Shown one piece after another: positions 4,581 through 5,074 of a DNA stretch of 5,074 nt. The number at the start of each line of letters is the position of its first letter. The stretch's first letter is position 1. Under the pieces are notes generated by a model. That model was not told the DNA's origin and ran no database searches. It saw only the letters and a program-made list of their open reading frames with translations. The translations under genes were made by a program, and so were the position numbers. Source of the stretch: Kiritimatiellota bacterium (GTDB lineage Bacteria > Verrucomicrobiota > Lentisphaeria > Victivallales > JAADHT01); assembly GCA_013151705.1 (NCBI GenBank), contig JAADHT010000116.1, positions 1-5,074 of the forward strand, read 5' to 3'.

Positions 4581-5074
4581 ATGCCCAAATTCATAAAAAA
4601 TCTTTCGCGGCAATTGAACCCCGAGCAGGAAAGGGCGGTGAAAACCATAAAAGGGCCCCTTCTTGTCCTCGCCGGAGCGGGAACAGGAAAAACCCGCGTC
4701 ATCACCTATAGGATCGCGTATATGATCGAATCCGGGATAGAGCCTGAGCGCGTCGCGGGAATGACTTTCACCAACAAAGCGGCCAGGGAAATGCGCGAAC
4801 GTCTCGCTTCAATAATTCCGTCCGATATGGCGGCTAAAGTGTTTCTAGGCACTTTCCACGCGTTTTGCGCGAGACTTTTGAGACGGGAGATAAACGTTTT
4901 GGGTTACGACCGGAATTTCACCATAGCCGACGATACGGACCAGAACGGAATCCTCCGGCAGGTAATGGCGGAAATCGGAGCCCGCAAAGAGCTGGTGAAC
5001 CCAAACTATTGCCGGGCGTTGATCAGCAAGGTGAAAAGTGAAATGGCGTCACCCGGAGAAGTGGTGACGGGCGA
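4581..5074 (+). CDS. UvrD/PcrA/Rep-type superfamily 1 DNA helicase, N-terminal part (3' end cut by window)
   Basis: The first 164 residues are visible and continue past the right edge; family members are usually about 650-750 residues. Residues 10-20 (RQLNPEQERAV) form the Q motif with Gln16, which reads adenine. AGAGTGKT (31-38) is Walker A with Lys37. MTFTNKAAREMRERL (61-75) is motif Ia, and GTFHAFCARLLRRE (90-103) is motif Ib, which contacts single-stranded DNA. The rest visible is the start of the 1A/1B domains. The enzyme translocates 3' to 5' on single-stranded DNA using ATP and acts in nucleotide-excision and mismatch repair or replication restart. PcrA, UvrD and Rep cannot be separated from this fragment. 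The ATG at 4581 gives the normal N-terminus, but no Shine-Dalgarno site precedes it, only an A-rich stretch; a TTG at 4572 is in frame. It is divergent from the lipoprotein gene with a 71-bp gap. Confidence 0.95.
   Translation, partial: MPKFIKNLSRQLNPEQERAVKTIKGPLLVLAGAGTGKTRVITYRIAYMIESGIEPERVAGMTFTNKAAREMRERLASIIPSDMAAKVFLGTFHAFCARLLRREINVLGYDRNFTIADDTDQNGILRQVMAEIGARKELVNPNYCRALISKVKSEMASPGEVVTG

Noticed and set aside
1..5074. tRNA, rRNA, CRISPR array, transposon ends or attachment sites
   Set aside because: No cloverleaf, no regularly spaced direct repeats, no transposase coding and no paired terminal repeats were seen on either strand.

Overview
The window is about 5.1 kb of bacterial DNA of middling GC content with six protein genes and no RNA genes, insertion sequences or CRISPR arrays. 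Two predicted lipoproteins with signal peptides point to a Gram-negative (diderm) cell. The TMTC-like glycosyltransferase/TPR protein and the zinc-ribbon rhomboid would fit the PVC, Omnitrophota or related uncultured phyla, but this is an impression and the sequence cannot name the organism.

Layout. Position 3-668 (+) is the C-terminal end of a membrane glycosyltransferase-like protein with TPR repeats (TMTC/DUF1736 type), cut by the left edge. It converges on a leftward cluster of three genes, which in order of transcription are: a 155-residue protein with two membrane spans (3654-3187), an SPFH/prohibitin-like lipoprotein (3097-2147), and a rhomboid protease with two N-terminal zinc ribbons (1905-748). 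A 405-bp non-coding region (3655-4059) lies upstream of the cluster and carries a candidate promoter with flanking TGTGA-type half-sites. Further right is a small unknown lipoprotein (4509-4060, minus). It is divergent from the N-terminal part of a UvrD/PcrA/Rep superfamily 1 DNA helicase (4581 to the right edge).

How the genes may work together. The three-gene cluster is the most interesting part. SPFH proteins scaffold membrane proteases (HflKC with FtsH, archaeal stomatin with NfeD-type proteases, mitochondrial SLP2 with the rhomboid PARL). Here an SPFH lipoprotein is encoded directly upstream of an apparently active rhomboid and downstream of a small membrane protein whose tail should face the same side of the membrane. 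A membrane protein quality-control or signalling module is a reasonable inference, not a demonstrated fact. The 241-bp gap before the rhomboid gene contains several inverted repeats, a possible internal promoter and a possible pseudoknot next to the ribosome binding site, so the rhomboid may be regulated separately. The end genes look like ordinary chromosomal functions unrelated to this cluster.
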